Assembly (NCBI GenBank): GCA_015709315.1
Contig: JACCQI010000016.1
Coordinates: 1 to 63,483 of the forward strand
Reading direction: 5' to 3'
From: Desulfovibrionaceae bacterium
GTDB lineage: Bacteria; Desulfobacterota; Desulfovibrionia; Desulfovibrionales; Desulfovibrionaceae
DNA length: 63,483 bases
The notes below the pieces were generated by a model. It was given only the letters and a program-made list of their open reading frames with translations, did no database searches and was not told where the DNA came from. The position numbers and the translations under genes are program-made. Positions 20,717 to 29,775 of the stretch are shown here, piece by piece; within the stretch, counting starts at the first letter, position 1, and the number at the start of each line of letters is the position of its first letter.

Positions 20717-21354
20717 ACCGGGACGATCACACTTTCAGGCTGGGACAGGTCCTTGTGGTCTGCGCTCCCAGTGGAACCGGCAAGTCCACGCTCATTTCCA
20801 TGCTCCGGGAGGAGTACCCGGATTTCGGCTTTTCCGTGTCCTACACCACCCGCGAACCGCGCGGCTCGGAACAGGACGGAAGGGAATACAACTTCGTCGG
20901 CCGCGACCAGTTCGTGGCCATGCGCAGCCGGGGCGCGTTCTGCGAATGGGCCGAGGTCCACGGCAATTTCTACGGCACGGCCACCAAGCCTGTCGAAGAG
21001 ATGCTCCACGCGGGCCGCGACGTGCTTTTCGACATCGACGTGCAGGGCGCGAAGCAGCTGAAGAAGACCTTTTACAAGGGCACCTTCGTGTTTCTCCTGC
21101 CGCCGTCGCGGGAGGAACTGGTGCGCAGGCTGGAAGGGCGCGGCACCGATTCTGCCGATTCCATCGCCAAGCGGCTGCACAACGCCTCGGGCGAGCTGGC
21201 CCAGGCCGAGTGGTTCGACTACTGGGTGGTCAACGACGACCTTGACGAGGCGTACCGGGAGCTCAAGGCCGTGTACCTGGCCGGGCGGTGCAAGCCCGCG
21301 CTCAGGCCCGGCATTCTCGGCAACATCATGAGCACGTGGGGGGACGATGGCTGA
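20713..21354 (+). CDS. gmk: Guanylate kinase
   Basis: 213-aa enzyme phosphorylating GMP to GDP. P-loop [12 protein letters not shown]-binding [20 protein letters not shown] and a lid region with RLEGRGTDS are all present. GTG start, with GGGGAGGG upstream, overlapping the remA-like stop by 4 nt. The 3' end overlaps the pyrF start by 8 nt, so the three genes are coupled. Confidence 0.96.
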   Translation: MNRDDHTFRLGQVLVVCAPSGTGKSTLISMLREEYPDFGFSVSYTTREPRGSEQDGREYNFVGRDQFVAMRSRGAFCEWAEVHGNFYGTATKPVEEMLHAGRDVLFDIDVQGAKQLKKTFYKGTFVFLLPPSREELVRRLEGRGTDSADSIAKRLHNASGELAQAEWFDYWVVNDDLDEAYRELKAVYLAGRCKPALRPGILGNIMSTWGDDG

Positions 21355-22045
21355 GCTGGTCGCGGCGCTGGACTTCAAGGACGCCGAAGAAGCCCAGGAC
21401 ATGGCCCGGAGCCTTGCGGGCACGGTCCCGTGGATGAAGGTCGGCCTGGAACTGTTCACGGCCGAGGGGCCGAGGGTCGTGTCCGGCCTCAAGGAATTGG
21501 GCTTCAAGGTTTTTCTCGACCTGAAATTCTTCGATATCCCGAACACCGTGCGGGGCGCGGTCCGGTCTGCGGCCCGGCTGGGCGCGGACATGGTCAACAT
21601 CCACGCCCTGGGCGGCGAGCGCATGGCCGCCGCGGCCATGGAGGGCGCGGCCCAGGGAGCGGGCTTCGGACCCGGGCCATTGGTCCTGGCCGTGACCATG
21701 CTGACCAGCATGGGGCCGGGCGACCTGCCCGTGGCGGGTGCCGGGGATCCCTCCGACATGGCCCTTGACCTGGCTGTTAAAGCCAAGCAATATGGCCTTA
21801 ATGGGGTGGTCTGTTCCGGGCTTGAGGTGGAGCGCATCAAAGGGGCCTGCGGTCCCGGATTCGCCTGCCTGACGCCGGGCATACGCCCCTCGGACGCGAG
21901 CGCCGACGATCAGAGGCGGGTGGTCACTCCGGCACGCGCCGTGCGGAGCGGTTCCGATTACCTGGTGGTGGGCCGCCCCATCACCCGGGCGGTTTCGCCC
22001 GGACAAGCCGCGTTGGCGATCATGGGGGAGATGGAACGGGCCTGA
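21347..22045 (+). CDS. pyrF: Orotidine 5'-phosphate decarboxylase
   Basis: 232-aa final enzyme of UMP synthesis. It starts with [13 protein letters not shown], has the catalytic Asp-Lys-Asp array in [14 protein letters not shown], and the phosphate-binding loop near the end in [11 protein letters not shown]. Length is normal for the bacterial group. It overlaps gmk by 8 nt and is followed 14 nt later by a TPR gene. Confidence 0.96.
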   Translation: MAELVAALDFKDAEEAQDMARSLAGTVPWMKVGLELFTAEGPRVVSGLKELGFKVFLDLKFFDIPNTVRGAVRSAARLGADMVNIHALGGERMAAAAMEGAAQGAGFGPGPLVLAVTMLTSMGPGDLPVAGAGDPSDMALDLAVKAKQYGLNGVVCSGLEVERIKGACGPGFACLTPGIRPSDASADDQRRVVTPARAVRSGSDYLVVGRPITRAVSPGQAALAIMGEMERA

Positions 22046-22059
22046 CAGGAGCGGGGAGA

Positions 22060-23034
22060 ATGATCGATTTCGAATACACGTCCAACGCCGAGGAGGGCAC
22101 CGCCTCCGGAAAGGCGAAGAACGGCGGTGGCGACGGCCGGGCCGCGCATCCCGAATCCGGGAAAGAGGTCGTCCGCGACGGTGCCGAGAAGATCAAGGGT
22201 GTTTTTTCCACCCAGACGGTGGGCAAGGTCGGTACCGGCACCACCCAGAGAAAGACGATCCAGAAGACTTACTGGGACGCCGAGGAGCTGGAGGACGGCC
22301 AGATCTCGATCCAGCCCCTGAACGTCAACTACGTGCCCTCCGGCCCCAAGCGCACCGTGGAGCGCGAGGACTTTCTCACCAAGTTCAATCCCGAGCCTGA
22401 GTTCTACGTCTCCACCGTCTACCCCGCCATGAAGGAGATGAACACCGCCATCGTGCGCGGCGAGCAGCACCGCGAGCGCGGGGCGGCCTACAGCGCGGAA
22501 TTCGAATACAAGCAGGCCATGGCCATCGACGAGGAGAACGTCCGGGCCAATTTCGGCCTGGGGCTGACCTACCTCGACCGGGGCGACCAGGCCAAGGCCA
22601 ACGACATCTTCGAGCGGCTGGTCGGGCTGGAGGCCGCCTTCGAGGAGGAGCACAAGCACCTCTTCAACGACTTCGGCATCAACATGCGGAAGAACAAGAT
22701 GTACGACCAGGCCCTCCAATATTATCTTCGGGCCGAGGAATTGGTCCGCAACGACGAGCATCTCTACCACAACATCGCCCGCTGCTACTTCGAGAAGGGC
22801 AACGTGGAGGGATGCAAGGAATATCTGCTCAAGAGCCTTCAACTGAATCCGAACCTGGAGGCCAGCCGGCAGTTCTGGGCCTATCTCAAGGGCAAGGGGC
22901 TGGTGAGGGACGGCGAAGGCCCGGAGATCCCGGTGGAGGAGGCGGCCAAGAGCGCGCCGTCCCCCGGTGGCGGAGAGGAGGCCAAGGCGACGGCCGGAAA
23001 GAAAAACCCGTCGGCTTCCATCAATCTGGACTAG
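22060..23034 (+). CDS. TPR protein with disordered N-terminus
   Basis: 324 aa, no signal peptide. Residues 1-45 are charged and Gly-rich, followed by IKGVFSTQTVGKVGTGTT (45-62), whose KGVF resembles the [RK]GVYVV motif repeated in the pseudo-receiver/TPR protein at 6791-8269. Residues ~130-275 contain TPRs (AAYSAEFEYKQAMAIDEENV, MYDQALQYYLRAEELVRND, NVEGCKEYLLKSLQLNPNL). The C-terminus is again low complexity. Ribosome binding site GGGGAG. An HDOD gene follows 42 nt downstream. Probably a protein-protein scaffold; role unknown. Confidence 0.85.
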   Translation: MIDFEYTSNAEEGTASGKAKNGGGDGRAAHPESGKEVVRDGAEKIKGVFSTQTVGKVGTGTTQRKTIQKTYWDAEELEDGQISIQPLNVNYVPSGPKRTVEREDFLTKFNPEPEFYVSTVYPAMKEMNTAIVRGEQHRERGAAYSAEFEYKQAMAIDEENVRANFGLGLTYLDRGDQAKANDIFERLVGLEAAFEEEHKHLFNDFGINMRKNKMYDQALQYYLRAEELVRNDEHLYHNIARCYFEKGNVEGCKEYLLKSLQLNPNLEASRQFWAYLKGKGLVRDGEGPEIPVEEAAKSAPSPGGGEEAKATAGKKNPSASINLD

Positions 23035-23076
23035 GGGATTCAATGGACGCGGTATCGGTGCAGGGCAGGAGATTCC

Positions 23077-23937
23077 ATGAACCAGGACAGGATTCAGCAG
23101 TTTTTGAGTGAGCTTCCCCGCATGCGGGAGGACTTGCCTTTTTCCCCCGAGGTGCTGCAGCGGCTTTTTGTCCAGACCGGCGACGGGTCCATGGCTTCGC
23201 TGGAAGACGTGGGCGAGACCCTGAGCAGGGACCAGGGGTTGACCACCCGCATTCTGAGCCTGGCCAATTCCGCCTATTACGGCCTGCAGGCCGAGGTCCG
23301 CTCCGTACCCCGCGCGGCCGCCGTGCTCGGCATGGCCGAGATCCGCAACATCGTCCTGGCGCTCGGGGTGAACGGCCTGACCCGCAAGTACCCCATGCCC
23401 GAGGATTTCGACCTCTTCGGATACTGGACGCACCAATTCCTGGTGGCCATGATCGCCAGGGAGGTGTCGCACATGGCCGACGTGGGCAACCCGGACAACC
23501 TGTTCACCGTGGGGCTTTTGCACGACATCGGCAAGCTCATCACCGCGCTCAAGCGGCCCGACGACTGGCAGGCCATCCACGACATGGCCGACGACGGCGA
23601 GATGACCGACGGCGAGGCCGAGGAGGAGTACTGGGGGCTGGACCACGCCGTGGTCGGCGCCCTGGTCCTCAAGTCCTGGGACCTGCCGCCCGATTTGGTG
23701 GAGCCGGTCAACTGGCACCATTCGCCCGCCCTGTCCCCGGAGCATTCGGCGGAGTCCAACGTGGCCTGCCTGGCCGACTGCGCGTCGCACTCGGTGGAGG
23801 ACCCGGACGGGCAGTATGCCCACAAGCTGGAAGAGCTGTGCCAGGACGTGCAGGTGGACATGGACGACCTCATGGAGGTTGCCGAGGAACTGGCCGAATC
23901 CGAAGACGTGGAACAGTTCGTGAAATTGCTTACTTAA
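23077..23937 (+). CDS. HDOD domain protein
   Basis: 286-aa cytosolic signalling-output protein. The HDOD core runs from ~20 to 215: LPFSPEVLQRLF, DQGLTTRILSLANSAYYGL, AAAVLGMAEIRNIVLALGV and GLLHDIGKLITALKRPD. The HD dyad in LLHDIGK is retained and a second His pair follows in YWGLDHAVVGALVL and VNWHHSP, so it might still bind metal, unlike many HDOD proteins. Family members relay chemotaxis, motility or c-di-GMP signals without a settled biochemical activity. AGGAG at 5-nt spacing supports the ATG. Likely cotranscribed with the TPR gene upstream. Confidence 0.88.
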   Translation: MNQDRIQQFLSELPRMREDLPFSPEVLQRLFVQTGDGSMASLEDVGETLSRDQGLTTRILSLANSAYYGLQAEVRSVPRAAAVLGMAEIRNIVLALGVNGLTRKYPMPEDFDLFGYWTHQFLVAMIAREVSHMADVGNPDNLFTVGLLHDIGKLITALKRPDDWQAIHDMADDGEMTDGEAEEEYWGLDHAVVGALVLKSWDLPPDLVEPVNWHHSPALSPEHSAESNVACLADCASHSVEDPDGQYAHKLEELCQDVQVDMDDLMEVAEELAESEDVEQFVKLLT

Positions 23938-23952
23938 CCTACCGGAATTATT

Positions 23953-25662
23953 TTGCCTTGCATTTGGAAACCCCGTAGCGGCCATGGCGCGCCCTCCGAC
24001 GCCGCCCGGCTGGCGGAGGAACTCTCCGTCTCCGAGCTGATTGTGGAAATCCTCGCCAACAGGGGATTGGACGGTCTGGAGGAAATGGACCGTTTCTTAA
24101 GCCCGTTGTTGCGGCACATGGCCCCGCCGGACGAGATACCCGGCCTGACCGAGGCCGCCGAGACCCTGGCGCGCGGGCTGGCTGAGGGCCGCACCCTGTG
24201 CGTATGGGGCGACTACGACGTGGACGGCATCACGGCCACGGCGCTGGTCAAGGAGTTCTTCGGCCTGCGCGGCATGAAGGTGCGCCATCACCTGCCCAAC
24301 CGCATGGAGGAGGGCTACGGCCTGAATATTCCGTTCATCGAGCGGCTGGCCGCCGAGGGCGTGGACCTGCTGCTCACCGTGGACTGCGGCATCTCGGATG
24401 TGGAATCCGTGGCCCGCGCCCGCGAGCTGGGCATGGTCGTGGTGGTCTCGGACCATCATCTGCCCGGCGACGAACTGCCCGCCGCGCATGCGGTCTGCGA
24501 CCCGCGCCTTCGGGAAGACGGCCCCTACGCCGATCTGGCCGGGGTGGGCGTGGCCCTGCTGCTCATGACCGCCCTGAACCGGCTGCTGCCCGGAGAGCCG
24601 GTGGACTGGCGGCCCCTGCTCGACCTGGTGGCGCTCGGCACCATCGCCGACATCGTCAGCCTGACCGGCCAGAACCGCATTCTGGTCAAGAACGGGCTTC
24701 TGCTCATCAAGGAGGCCCGCCGTCCCGGCATGGCTGCGCTCAAGGTGGTCAGCGAATACGACCGCCAGGCGGAGCTGGGGGCCGGGCAGATCGGCTTCAA
24801 CATCGCCCCGCGCGTCAACGCGGCCGGGCGCATGGGCGACCCGGAAAAGGCGCTCAACCTCCTGCTGGCCGATGATTTCGACACGGCCATGCCCATTGCC
24901 GAGGAGCTGAACGCCATCAACATGGAGCGCCGCCGCCAGGAGCAGGACATCGCGGAACAGGCGTTCGAGCAGGCCGAGTCCATGCGCCGGAAGGCCGGGC
25001 TGGTCCTGTACGGCGAGCACTGGCATCCGGGCATCATCGGCATCGTGGCCTCGCGGGTGGTGGAGAAATACTACCGGCCCACGCTTCTGCTCTGCGCGCC
25101 CGAAGCCACGAGCGGGCTGCTCAAGGGGTCGGGCCGGTCCATCCCGGAATACAACCTGTACGAGGGATTGCAGGGCGTGGCGGACGTGCTGGCCGGGTTC
25201 GGCGGCCACAAGCAGGCGGCGGGCGTGACCCTGGCTCCGGAGAATCTGGAAAGCCTGCGCGAGCGGTTCCACGAACAGGTGGCCGCGACCCTCGGCGCCG
25301 AGCCGCTCACCCCCACCCTCAAGCTCGACCACGAACTGGGATTTTCCAGCATCAACAATACGTTGCTCAAGGAACTGGAGATGCTCCAGCCCTTTGGAAT
25401 GGGCAACCCGGAGCCGGTGTTCGCCACCAAGCCGGTCAAGGTGGTGGAGCACTCCCTGTTCGGCCGGGAGCGCGAGCACGTGAAGCTCGTGCTGGAGGAC
25501 GTGGAGACCGGGGCCAGGCTGTCCGGCAAGGCGTGGCGGTCCGGCGCCACCCTGACCCGCGACGTGTTCGGGCGGACCATGCGTTTCGCCTTCACCCCCA
25601 AGATCGACCGCTTCCGGGGCATTCCCTCCATCGACCTGCGGATCCGCGACTGGATATTCTAA
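23953..25662 (+). CDS. recJ: Single-strand exonuclease RecJ
   Basis: 569-aa 5'-3' ssDNA exonuclease in recombination and repair. DHH motifs are visible: WGDYDVDGITATALV, LTVDCGISD, VSDHHLPGDELP (the DHH), GVGVALLL. The DHHA1 motif GSGRSIPEYNLYEGL is followed by FGGHKQAAGVTL, then a C-terminal OB fold (LEMLQPFGMGNPEPVFA). The start is taken as TTG 23953 because the family N-terminus has a W-K-x-R element (here CIWKPRSG); no ATG precedes it in frame. The ribosome binding site is poor, so the start is uncertain. Length is near E. coli RecJ. Confidence 0.94.
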   Translation: MPCIWKPRSGHGAPSDAARLAEELSVSELIVEILANRGLDGLEEMDRFLSPLLRHMAPPDEIPGLTEAAETLARGLAEGRTLCVWGDYDVDGITATALVKEFFGLRGMKVRHHLPNRMEEGYGLNIPFIERLAAEGVDLLLTVDCGISDVESVARARELGMVVVVSDHHLPGDELPAAHAVCDPRLREDGPYADLAGVGVALLLMTALNRLLPGEPVDWRPLLDLVALGTIADIVSLTGQNRILVKNGLLLIKEARRPGMAALKVVSEYDRQAELGAGQIGFNIAPRVNAAGRMGDPEKALNLLLADDFDTAMPIAEELNAINMERRRQEQDIAEQAFEQAESMRRKAGLVLYGEHWHPGIIGIVASRVVEKYYRPTLLLCAPEATSGLLKGSGRSIPEYNLYEGLQGVADVLAGFGGHKQAAGVTLAPENLESLRERFHEQVAATLGAEPLTPTLKLDHELGFSSINNTLLKELEMLQPFGMGNPEPVFATKPVKVVEHSLFGREREHVKLVLEDVETGARLSGKAWRSGATLTRDVFGRTMRFAFTPKIDRFRGIPSIDLRIRDWIF

Positions 25663-25678
25663 AACCGCCGCCGACGCC

Positions 25679-27193
25679 ATGCACGATCCATATATCCTCA
25701 CCAATGTCAACGGCATCGCCATGGACGAAACCGGAACCCGCTTTTCGGCCGTGGCCGTGGAGAACGGGCGCATCGCCCGCGTGGGAACCGGGGCCGACAT
25801 GGCCGACCTGGGCTGGCCCGCCCGCGACATGGGCGGCAAAACCCTGCTGCCCGGCTTCATCGACACCCACCAGCATCTCGGCCTGACCGGCCAGGTGCTC
25901 AACGGACTGGATTTTTCGGCCGCCGCATGCCTGGACGACATCCTCGGCCCGGTGGCCGGGGCCGCGCCCGGCGGTGCGCCCGAGGACTGGCTCCTGGGCT
26001 ACTCCCTGGCCGAGTTCAACCTGCGCGAAAACCGGCTGCCGGTGAAGGAGGACCTGGACAGGGCCTGCCCGGACCGACCGGTCATGGTCGTTCACGCCTC
26101 CTGGCACCTCTGCGTGCTGAACTCCAAGGCATTGGCGCTGCTTGGCCTGCCCGCCGACCTGCCGGGCATGGACCGGGACGCGGGCGGTCCCACCGGCGTG
26201 GTGCGCGACCCCGGCGCGTTGACGCACGTTTTCCCCCGCGTGAACACGCTCATGCCCGAAGCGGTCAAGGTGGCCAGCTTCCGGGCGGCGTGCGAGGCGG
26301 CCATGCAGCAGGGCATCACCACCCTGCATTGCCTGGAAGGCGGAGATTTCGGTCCCGGCGACACCCGCATCGCGGTGGGCTGCCGCGACAGGCTGCCCGT
26401 GAACACGGTCATCTGGAACCAGGTCATGGACATCCCCGGAACCCTGGACATGGGGTTGCCGCGCATCGGCGGCTGCATCTGCGCGGACGGGGCCATGTCC
26501 GCGCACACGGCGGCGCTGCTCGAATCGTATGCCGATCAGCCGGACAATTGCGGGACGCTGAATTTCACCCAGGCGGCGATGGACGCGTTCGTGCGCGAGG
26601 CCCACGACAACGGCCTGCAGGTAGCCGTCCACTGCGAGACGGACGGGGCCATCGAGCAGGTGCTCTCGGCCATGGAAAAGGCCATCCGGGCCAGTCCGCG
26701 CCCGGACCACCGCCACCGCATCGAGCACTGCGAGATTCCCACGCCGGGCCAGATCGGGCGCATTGCCGAAGCGGGCGTCATCGCCTCCATGCAGCCCGCG
26801 TTCTTTCCCTATCTGGTGGATATGGACGAGTACACGCGCATCTTCGGCGCAGAGCGCATGCGTTGGATTCACCCCTACCGGACCATGCTCGACGCGGGCG
26901 TCCGGCTGTGCGGCGGCTCGGACTGCCCGATCACGCCCTACGGCCCGCTGATCGGCATCCAGGCGGCGGTGCTGCATCCCATAAAGGAAGAGCGGCTGAC
27001 CCCCATGGAGGCCCTCCGTTTGTTCACCCTGGACGCGGCCTATGCCGGTTTCGAGGAGCGCGAGCGCGGCTCGGTGGAACCTGGCAAGCTCGCGGACTTC
27101 GCGGTCCTGGCCGAAGACCCCACGCGGGTCGCGCCGGAACGCATCGGCTCCATCGAGGTGGAGGGAGTGTTCGTTTCGGGCGTGGCGTCCTAG
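25679..27193 (+). CDS. YtcJ-like metal-dependent amidohydrolase
   Basis: 504 aa of the amidohydrolase superfamily (amidohydrolase-3/YtcJ group). Metal ligands are visible in [13 protein letters not shown], then [27 protein letters not shown] and [13 protein letters not shown]; the family C-terminus [16 protein letters not shown] is present. The substrate is unknown; relatives act on N-acyl or cyclic amides. It follows recJ by 16 nt. The stop TAG shares the palindrome CTAG with the stop of convergent lipA. Confidence 0.88.
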   Translation: MHDPYILTNVNGIAMDETGTRFSAVAVENGRIARVGTGADMADLGWPARDMGGKTLLPGFIDTHQHLGLTGQVLNGLDFSAAACLDDILGPVAGAAPGGAPEDWLLGYSLAEFNLRENRLPVKEDLDRACPDRPVMVVHASWHLCVLNSKALALLGLPADLPGMDRDAGGPTGVVRDPGALTHVFPRVNTLMPEAVKVASFRAACEAAMQQGITTLHCLEGGDFGPGDTRIAVGCRDRLPVNTVIWNQVMDIPGTLDMGLPRIGGCICADGAMSAHTAALLESYADQPDNCGTLNFTQAAMDAFVREAHDNGLQVAVHCETDGAIEQVLSAMEKAIRASPRPDHRHRIEHCEIPTPGQIGRIAEAGVIASMQPAFFPYLVDMDEYTRIFGAERMRWIHPYRTMLDAGVRLCGGSDCPITPYGPLIGIQAAVLHPIKEERLTPMEALRLFTLDAAYAGFEERERGSVEPGKLADFAVLAEDPTRVAPERIGSIEVEGVFVSGVAS

Positions 27194-28059
27194 ACGAAGT
27201 CCGCCGCGTTGTAGCTCGACCGGACCAGCGGCGCGCAGAACATGCGCCGGATGCCGCGCTTTTTCCCTTCCTCGGCGTATTGGTCGAAGACTTCCGGCTC
27301 CACGTACCGCTTCACCAGCGGGTGGAGGCGGCTGGGCTGCATGTACTGGCCGATGGTCACGATGTCGCATTGCGCGGCGGCGAGGTCGTCGAGCACGGCC
27401 ATGATCTGGTCGTCGGTCTCGCCCAGGCCGACCATGATGCCGGATTTGGTGGGAATGTCCGGGGCCATGCGCTTGCCGTTGATCAGGAAATCCAGGGACT
27501 GGCGGTAGTCGGCCTGGGGCCGGACCGCCGGGTAGAGGTGGGGCACGGTTTCCAGGTTGTGGTTGAGCACGTCGGGCCGGGCGTCGAGCACGGCCGCGAG
27601 CGCGGCCTCGTCGCCCTGGAAGTCCGGGGTGAGCACTTCGATGGTGCAGCCGGGCAGGGTGTCGCGCACGGCGCGGATGACGGCCGCGAAATGGCCCGCC
27701 CCGCCGTCGGGGAGGTCGTCGCGGGTGACCGAGGTGATGACCACGTGCTTCAGTTCGAGCCGCCGGGCCGCCTCGGCCACGCGGCCGGGTTCGGTGGGGT
27801 CGAGCGGTGTGAGGTCGCCGGACGCGATGTTGCAGAAGGCGCAGTTGCGCGTGCAGATGTTGCCCATTATCAGGAACGTGGCGACTTTCTTGGAAAAACA
27901 CTCCCACTTGTTGGGGCATTTCGCCGACTGGCAGACCGTGTTCAGGTGGAGGTCCGCAATGAGGTCGGAGGTGTTGGAAAAGTTGTGCCCCTCGGGCAGC
28001 TTGATCCTAAGCCAGGGCGGAATCCGCAAAGGCTTTTCGGAATTCTTCTTCAAAGACAT
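27190..28059 (-). CDS. lipA: Lipoyl synthase
   Basis: 289-aa radical-SAM enzyme inserting two sulfurs into protein-bound octanoyl groups. Auxiliary-cluster Cys43, Cys48, Cys54 in [12 protein letters not shown]; radical-SAM Cys69, Cys73, Cys76 in CTRNCAFC; the C-terminal RSSY motif is also present ([11 protein letters not shown]). The conserved PPWLRIKLP forces the start to lie inside the 3' end of lipB, so the two genes overlap by 53 nt in different frames. The downstream end overlaps the convergent amidohydrolase by 4 nt. Confidence 0.96.
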   Translation of the reverse strand: MSLKKNSEKPLRIPPWLRIKLPEGHNFSNTSDLIADLHLNTVCQSAKCPNKWECFSKKVATFLIMGNICTRNCAFCNIASGDLTPLDPTEPGRVAEAARRLELKHVVITSVTRDDLPDGGAGHFAAVIRAVRDTLPGCTIEVLTPDFQGDEAALAAVLDARPDVLNHNLETVPHLYPAVRPQADYRQSLDFLINGKRMAPDIPTKSGIMVGLGETDDQIMAVLDDLAAAQCDIVTIGQYMQPSRLHPLVKRYVEPEVFDQYAEEGKKRGIRRMFCAPLVRSSYNAADFV

Positions 28060-28648
28060 TCTTGGCGTCCTTCATGTCGATATCGCGTCCGGCCTCGGCT
28101 TCGATGGAGGTGGGGACCGCGTTTTTGATGCCGCACAGGGTGATGGCGTTGAACAGGCTCACGTCGCGGGCCACGTTGAGGGCCAGGCCGTGGTAGGTGA
28201 CCCAGCGGCGCACGCCGATGCCCATTGAGCATATTTTCCGTGTTTCGTCCACCCAGACGCCGGGATGGCCGTCCCTGCGGATGGTGGCCACGCCGAAGCG
28301 GGCACAGGTTCGGATGACCGCCTCTTCCATGTCGTGGAAGAAACGGCGCATGCCGCCGGGCCGCTTCTCCACCCGCCAGATGGGGTAGGCCACCAACTGG
28401 CCGGGGAAGTGGCAGGTGATGTTGCCGCCGCGCGTGGTCTGGGCCAGCTCGATGCCGTGCTCGGCAAGCAGCTTCGGGTCCACGTGCAGGTTTTCGGCGC
28501 CGCCCTGGCGGCCCAGGGTGATGACCTTGGGGTGTTCCAGCAGGAACAGGGTGTTCTCCTGCTCCCCGTTGGTGACCGCTTCGAGGGTTTTCAATTGCAG
28601 GGCCTCGGCGTCCTTGTAGCCGATCAGCCCGAGATCGATGATGTTCAT
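28007..28648 (-). CDS. lipB: Octanoyl-ACP:protein N-octanoyltransferase
   Basis: 213-aa enzyme that moves octanoate from ACP to lipoyl domains, the step before LipA. Features: [33 protein letters not shown], the catalytic Lys in [22 protein letters not shown] and the acyl-thioester Cys in [12 protein letters not shown]. It overlaps lipA by 53 nt, and its ATG shares one base with the stop of the Rsm22-like gene (TAATG), so the three genes are translationally coupled. Confidence 0.96.
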   Translation of the reverse strand: MNIIDLGLIGYKDAEALQLKTLEAVTNGEQENTLFLLEHPKVITLGRQGGAENLHVDPKLLAEHGIELAQTTRGGNITCHFPGQLVAYPIWRVEKRPGGMRRFFHDMEEAVIRTCARFGVATIRRDGHPGVWVDETRKICSMGIGVRRWVTYHGLALNVARDVSLFNAITLCGIKNAVPTSIEAEAGRDIDMKDAKNVFEEEFRKAFADSALA

Positions 28649-29775
28649 TATTTTTCGTCGCGTTGCCTGAAGGGCAGGATGAGGGCCTTGGATTTCAGGT
28701 CGGTTTTGGGTTTGGCGGGCCAGACAGGGGCAAAGGACGCGCCCGGCGCGAGCGGGCGGGTGCCCGGCCCGTACTCGATGAGCGTCAGGCCCCGGTCGGA
28801 GCAGGCGTACTGGCCCTTGTTCCCGTGTAGCTTGAACGGTTCGGACACGGCCCGTACCGCGCCCCAGCCGGTGCTTCCGGCTCGGGAGAGATAGAGGAAA
28901 TTCATGGTCGCGTTGTCCTTGGTCAGCCGGGCTTCACCGGACAGCTTTTCCAGCCAGGCCGGGACGGACTTGGTGGAGAAGTTGAAGTGGCACCACGGCG
29001 ATGCCTGGCTCAGGGCGGGCATGGGACACTCCCCGTCGTGGGGGCAGGGCGCGATGGGCTTGAACCCGGTCTCCATGAGCTTGGCGCGCAGTTCGGCGAT
29101 GATCCGGCCGGTCAGCCGCACGCCGGTCTCGATGATCAGGACGCGGCCCGTGTCCGAGGCGGACGCGGCCAGGTGTCCGGCGATCTTCTCCGCCTGGGGC
29201 CGGGCGGTGCGGCCGGACCAGTCCAGCTCGTTGAAGGCGTTGGCCGCGATGAGCAGGTCCGCCCGGTCGTGCAGCCGGTCCATGAAGCCCGCCTTGACCG
29301 TCTTGATGCGCCAGGGCGAGTCCTCCCCGGCCATGGCCCGGAACAGGTCGAGTCCGATCTGCATGGCCTTGGGCGCCAGGTCGAGGCAGGTGAAGGAAAG
29401 CTCGCGCTCCCGCAGGTGGGGCCGGGCCATCCACAGGGCGAGGATGGCGGTGAGCGGTCCGCTCCCCAGGTCGGCCACATGGCCGCCTTCCGGGATGTCC
29501 AGTTCCAGGCCGGTGAACAGCCGGGACATGCGGTACAGGTTCCAGGGCAGGAAATAGTGCAGGTAGGGCGACAGGAACTTGTCGTCGGTCATGTATTCCT
29601 TGCGCCGCTTGGATCGCTCGCTGGTCAGGCCGCGCGACATGTCCCGGATGTCGTACTTGAGATGTTCGCGGAATTTGCCCTTGAGGGGGCGGACCTTGGT
29701 GAGCAGCTTACCGAAGCGTTCCAACTCGGCCGCGTTCTCGTCGGTAAGGGGGGGGAACAGGGCGTCAGTCGACAT
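28648..29775 (-). CDS. Rsm22-like class I methyltransferase with Cys cluster
   Basis: 375 aa. Residues ~100-245 carry a SAM-binding Rossmann fold ([41 protein letters not shown]). The C-terminal segment [11 protein letters not shown] ... [11 protein letters not shown] is characteristic of the Rsm22 family, whose mitochondrial members are needed for small-subunit assembly; the Cys residues suggest an Fe-S cluster as reported for the human relative METTL17. Methylation of rRNA is therefore a family-based guess. Its 5' end overlaps the stop of the ASKHA gene by 11 nt and its stop touches lipB. Confidence 0.83.
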   Translation of the reverse strand: MSTDALFPPLTDENAAELERFGKLLTKVRPLKGKFREHLKYDIRDMSRGLTSERSKRRKEYMTDDKFLSPYLHYFLPWNLYRMSRLFTGLELDIPEGGHVADLGSGPLTAILALWMARPHLRERELSFTCLDLAPKAMQIGLDLFRAMAGEDSPWRIKTVKAGFMDRLHDRADLLIAANAFNELDWSGRTARPQAEKIAGHLAASASDTGRVLIIETGVRLTGRIIAELRAKLMETGFKPIAPCPHDGECPMPALSQASPWCHFNFSTKSVPAWLEKLSGEARLTKDNATMNFLYLSRAGSTGWGAVRAVSEPFKLHGNKGQYACSDRGLTLIEYGPGTRPLAPGASFAPVWPAKPKTDLKSKALILPFRQRDEK

